This document shows, one piece after another, positions 60,201 through 64,000 of a DNA stretch of 64,000 nucleotides. Below the pieces are notes generated by a model. The model worked only from the letters and a program-made list of their open reading frames with translations. It did not search any database and was not told where the DNA came from. Source of the DNA: Climacium dendroides. Taxonomy: Eukaryota; Streptophyta; Bryopsida; Hypnales; Climaciaceae. Each line of letters begins with the position of its first letter. The first letter of the stretch is position 1. The position numbers and the translations under genes were made by a program. The stretch covers positions 12,090,001-12,154,000 of the forward strand of contig OX467092.1 of NCBI GenBank assembly GCA_950106755.1. Reading direction: 5' to 3'.

Positions 60201-62980
60201 TCTTGGTATGCTGGGGTAAGTTTTCTTTTGATAAATGTTTAATTATATTTTATTTCAATATCCTTCAATTATATTAGTATGATTGTGTATAACGTACAGG
60301 AATGACCTAAAATTGATGTCTAACTTTGTATTTAGATGGAAGAGGCATCATGCGAAATGTTCGACAACATTGTTCAATCTGACAATATTCCAATCAACAT
60401 GTCCGTTCCTGCCGAGCCAGAATCATTGATGGAGTATATTGAAGGTTGGAGAATGAAACTTTGGGAGACAGCTTATACAGGTGTTTTCAAGGGAGGAGAT
60501 ACTTTTAAAAAATCCGATAATTTCAAAGAGTTCAAAGGGGCTATGCTCGCTGTCAAGCGCTTGATATATAGGTTTGAAAACTTGCCATTTTACTTACTTA
60601 TGTTTTGAGGCTGATGTTATGGATTACAGGCACATCTAGATGAACTAGCTAGTAGGATGTCAAATTGTAGCTTAACCAATGTAACTTTCATTGTTTAATG
60701 TAGTTCTTGTCTTTCATATTCTTGGAATAATTATGTTGGAATCTCTATGGACTTTATATACTATTTTATTTAGGTAATTGATTTTGAATTTAATATGAAT
60801 AGGTATTTCAAGTTTGAGTTGTACGCCAAGAAAGCTATCGAGAAGAAGGATTTGCCACCTTTTCTTACAACATGGTTAGATAGATCATCATTGGATTGTA
60901 TGTTCTCGGCTTATCAGCTACGAAATTGGACGACTCCACATCTCCAAGCTTGCCCATGGTACTTGGAATGCAATATAGGATGTACTCCTGCTGAAGAAGA
61001 AGCTCTCTTCAAGACATTGACAGAGAATGCTATTACGAAGCCGGAGTTCGATGAATTTGTTGGATTGGACCCGGAGGCCAAAGCCAAAGCTATAATCAGA
61101 CGAGAAGTAGCTGACAAGAAAAAAGTGGATCGATTGGAGGAGACAAAGAAGCGGATGGAAGAGAACAAGAAGAAGCGCTTGGCCAAGAAGGTTGATAGAG
61201 AAGAGGAGAAGTCCAAGAAAAAAGGCACAAAACGAAAGGCAGAGGAGTCGGTGCATGAACTAGCAACAAGTGGCATTGGAATGAAAGATACTTCATCCGG
61301 ATTTTCCCTCACACAGGATCTTTTAGTACATAGTCTGACAACAACCATTCAAAATTTTGGCCCTATACCTGATATTGACGAGTGCATTCTCAACTTATCA
61401 GTGGAGAGTCTCCCGAGTGATAATAAGGCCTTTGATGCTGTCTTGACATTCTTAGACATGGTAAGTTTCTATTTTGTATACTTTTAATATTGTGTTCCAA
61501 TTTGTTGTTAAGTAGTTTTCAAATTCAATTAGAATTCAAATGTGCTTTATTACATATTATTTTAGTTTCTTATTCATTTGGAACTAACAATATTTAAACA
61601 TTAATGTCTTCTACAGCATTCTAGCGATAAGGATAGATATTTTGATGGTATGTTAAACACGAAGCAGGCGGTGGACCTCATCATCGTGGATGTCCCCGAA
61701 GGCCTTCATGTTCCAACCGTTTCAGCTCCGCCGAGCCCTATTCCAGAATGGAATGAGTTCAAAAAAGATTCATTGGTTCCTATTTTTGACTTTGCTCAGG
61801 AATATCTCCATGACAAGGGGGGCCTTCTTATCATGTATCCAGCAGCTTCTGTTCGTCACAGAAGCTTTCTTCTTGGTTGTTGTGAAACCTACGGATTTAG
61901 AATAATCAAGACATGGTTAGGGATGAATCATCTGCATTTGACATCGCCAGCCGATCCAAAGAAGACGGTATGATTAATCATAACCTCATATTTTATTTCC
62001 TTTGATTTACAATTGATTTGCATTTGTGCTACTTTCTAACTTCTGAATTTTTGCAGACGATGCAATTTTCTATCTCTCTTCTTGTGAGGGAATCTGGGCC
62101 AAAGACTGATATTGATTTTCCATTCCAACATGTTCCTTCCCATGAAGAGGTAGGTGTCAATATTGCTCGTGATGACATCTTGCAAAACTTTTGCAACCGC
62201 GATGATGTAACCATGAATGGAGACATTCCGTGGCGAGGTCCTCGGGAAAAATCTCGACACTTCATGCAAATGCTTATAGAAGGGCTATCACAACCAGGCG
62301 ACATTGTTGTTGATTGCGCAACAGCTACAGGTAATTCCTTCTTTGAATTTAGTAATTGTGGGACTCTTATGTAATTTGAAATGTGTTCATACTATATTTT
62401 TCTTATCTGTGTTTGGTTCATTTCAGGTTCCACTATTCAAGCATGTCGTGCAACTCGACGACATATACTAGCCTTTGAGGAGGATAAATTGATATTTGAT
62501 GCCCTCATTGCACTTGTCATGTGCAAAACTATGGTACCTCCCGAACCAGCCAAATCAACTCCTTCAACATTTGACGTGGATGAAGAAGTGGTTGTTCCTG
62601 ATCGTATCGTGAAGACAGCCCGATTCAGTAAGTAAGTCTATCTTGCTATTGATGCATTTTTTGTTATATAATCAATTTGGGAATTTTTATCTAATTTCCT
62701 GTTTCTTTGGATTTAAAGGCAAGCCCAAAAAGTGAGGAACTTCCAGCATGTGCCTTTTTTTGGAAGACCAGGATTTTTTCCAAGTCCTCCCAAATCTTTT
62801 CACCTACTTGTGTATGCTGAGGCGTTGTCACGAGACTTTGTGGCAATGGATCCAAATCCAACTTCACGAGCACGTTCAGTGCAACCTCGAGCTTTAGAAT
62901 TTATAGATGATTATGCAATAGAGACAGATTTGGATTCATCGGCTACAGAGGATAGTTCAACGTCGAATAGCTCTATTTGA
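57284..62980 (+). CDS. ParB-like / beta-class N6-N4 DNA methyltransferase-like protein (interrupted)
   Basis: Eleven exons fit by phase: 57284-57376, 58393-59308, 59409-59598, 59715-59909, 60000-60215, 60336-60571, 60803-61460, 61617-61967, 62057-62330, 62427-62631, 62719-62980. Counting the 185-bp duplication once, the total is 3411 nt, exactly 1136 codons plus stop. Near residue 223, FYVCDGNHRRIAW matches the DGxHR box of ParB/sulfiredoxin-fold domains. Residues about 720-750 are a Lys/Glu-rich helix with nuclear-localisation-like runs (RLAKKVDREEEKSKKKGTKR). The C-terminal third follows beta-class methyltransferase order: LIIVDVPEG (motif IV position, normally DPPY) at about 795, WRGPREKSRHFMQMLI (motif X), GDIVVDCATATGST (motif I, normally DPFxGSGTT) at about 974, then HILAFEED. 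Both catalytic motifs are degenerate, so activity is doubtful. A frameshifting duplication and a TGA (59268-59270) break the frame. Confidence 0.75.
57385..57705 (+). repeat. 107-bp tandem repeat, three copies, at the start of intron 1
   Basis: Units (GCGCAAAG marks at 57395, 57502, 57609) contain GAGGTTACCGTCTCGGGACC then GAGAGGGCTCTCTCGG and ACGGACAACC. The repeat starts at the exon 1 donor: each unit carries a GTA(A/T)(G/T)TGGG-like word, so copies of the splice-donor region were duplicated too. Confidence 0.88.
57424..58310. repeat. CTCGGGNCCGAGAG hairpin motifs in intron 1
   Basis: Short GC-rich palindromes, CTCGGGACCGAGAGGG followed by CTCTCTCGG, occur in each 107-bp unit. They recur in variant form near 57828, 58042 and 58283 and again at 63408 and 63548. 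Each could fold as a stable hairpin in RNA or DNA. Confidence 0.8.
58449..58819 (+). repeat. 185-bp near-perfect tandem duplication in exon 2
   Basis: The unit starting CAATGGTGCATGATGG at 58451 repeats from 58636 with a single difference noted (GCCCT versus GCCCC). The copies meet at a 4-bp microhomology (AAGC). Because 185 is not a multiple of three, the second copy is in another frame and the first hits TAA at 58672-58674. Confidence 0.92.
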
Positions 62981-63370
62981 TGTATTGTATACACTACATC
63001 ACTGTTATTGGGTGCTTAGCATTGACCTCATGATGTTGTCTTCATTTTTTTGGTCATTGATGCTTTGATTACTTTCAATGTCGAACTCGGATTCTACATT
63101 TTTGAAATGGAGGCATTATTTATACATATAATTGCACTAGTATAGAGAATTTTGTTCAACTCTATATCATATATAAGGCCTATTAGTACTCTGTGTTCAT
63201 ATGAAATAATTGTATTACTCAGAATTCTCAATTTGTCATGGGGCTTCTCGTGTCTAATGATATTTCAATGATGTATTATTCGAACTTAATGACCTACAAT
63301 TAGATTGGTCTGAAAGGTTTTCTCCATTGCATTCAATTTGTAAACACCTAATGAAACCAAGTTAATTATT
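62981..63370. other. 3' flank of the ParB-MTase gene
   Basis: AT-rich sequence, presumably 3' UTR; no gene seen. Confidence 0.4.
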
Positions 63371-63640
63371 GGGGATAGGGCGTATGCCCCCTTCCCCTCC
63401 CAGATGCCTCTCGGCACCGAGAGGCTCCTCGGGGCACCCCCAGTATGCGACACGAGCGGGACCATGACGAGCACCAGTCAGGGTTCCCGAACTCAAATAA
63501 AAAAAAATTGGGGACAGGGCGTATGCCCCCATCCCCTCCTAGATGCCTCTCGGCACCGAGAGGTTCCTCGGGGCACCCGCAGTATGCGACTCGACCAAGA
63601 CCACGACGAATACCAACATAGGGTTCACAAGAATGATATA
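63371..63640. repeat. 140-bp tandem repeat, two copies, with CTCTCGGCACCGAGAG hairpin
   Basis: Two units, marked by GGGGA(T/C)AGGGCGTATGCCCC at about 63372 and 63512, each contain GATGCCTCTCGGCACCGAGA and CGGGGCACCC. The hairpin core is the same family as in intron 1 of the preceding gene. Confidence 0.85.
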
Positions 63641-64000
63641 AAAATTCATGTTTGGACATTACCTGGGAGTTTCGGATTGAAGGTGTACGATTGGATCTCT
63701 TTGTTTGGGTCTCTTAGTTTGGGGTCGCACGATTAGGTCTTGTAGTTGGAAGGGTTGGATTTCTAGTTCGGAACAAACTTCTGTGGTGTTCTAGATTGGA
63801 CATGTGGAGGTTTATTATATATTATTTTACATTTTCAGAATTATCGTGTTCTTGAATTAAATTGGTGAATCTCAGTTGTACTTCAAGGCTTATGTGAATT
63901 GTAAAATTGAATTCGGTATTTGGAATTATTGTTGGAATAGAATACATCTAACTATAATCATTAGGCAGGAACTACTGCTTCATTGTTAGTGTATGATCCC
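63641..64000. other. Right edge, nothing recognised
   Basis: GGATCTCTTTG/GGGTCTCTTAG-like words recur briefly (63690-63750), then AT-rich DNA runs to the window end. Confidence 0.4.

Noticed and set aside
60914..61348. Minus-strand Ser/Phe-rich frames
   Set aside because: Antisense of the Lys/Glu-rich exon of the ParB-MTase gene.
63366..63659. Minus-strand frame with repeated SVPRGIWEG-type segments
   Set aside because: Translation of the 140-bp hairpin repeat; no start context or homology.

Overview
The window is nuclear DNA from a land plant. It has many short spliceosomal introns with GT..AG ends, plant-type transposons, a kinase-NB-ARC-LRR receptor gene, a plant-type bromodomain AAA ATPase and remnants of a peroxisomal citrate synthase. 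Kinase-NB-ARC-LRR fusions and long arrays of near-identical 24-residue LRRs are known mainly from mosses. A bryophyte, probably a moss, is therefore my best guess; this is inference.

Layout. 1-1.93 kb: minus-strand Ty3/gypsy retrotransposon fragment that runs straight into a host exon. 1.93-9.62 kb: ATAD2/BRAT1-like chromatin AAA ATPase with bromodomain, + strand, at least 14 exons, with an in-frame TGA in the first AAA domain. 9.6-19.9 kb: AT-rich intergenic DNA with foldback repeats, one GC-rich island and a cluster of W-box-like cores. 19.91-27.91 kb: one four-exon receptor gene (membrane anchor, helical domain, protein kinase, NB-ARC and about 52 LRRs), with a TIR element in intron 1. 27.9-31.75 kb: decayed LRR DNA plus a second, broken copy of the LRR exon, interrupted by another TIR element. 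31.8-44.7 kb: nested transposons, namely a decayed minus-strand hAT transposase gene carrying two CACTA-type hairpin MITEs, and a 3.84-kb CACTA-ended element with a TTT target duplication. 44.9-47.7 kb: two unrecognised reading frames broken only by TAG codons. 48-51.4 kb: repeats. 51.5-52.5 kb: NAP1 gene fragment. 53-55 kb: peroxisomal citrate synthase pseudogene, minus strand. 57.28-62.98 kb: an 11-exon gene joining a ParB-like box to a beta-class N6/N4 DNA-methyltransferase-like domain with degenerate catalytic motifs. A dispersed GC-rich hairpin family sits in its first intron and its 3' flank.

The two genes I find most interesting are the anchored helical-kinase-NLR and the ParB-methyltransferase-like gene. 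Four of the host-type genes (ATAD2-like, NAP1, citrate synthase, ParB-MTase) carry nonsense codons and one also carries a frameshifting tandem duplication. Either this is a decaying, transposon-rich segment or the assembly has local errors; the sequence alone cannot decide. Exon models were built by hand from splice consensus, reading-frame continuity and remembered family motifs. No database search was possible.
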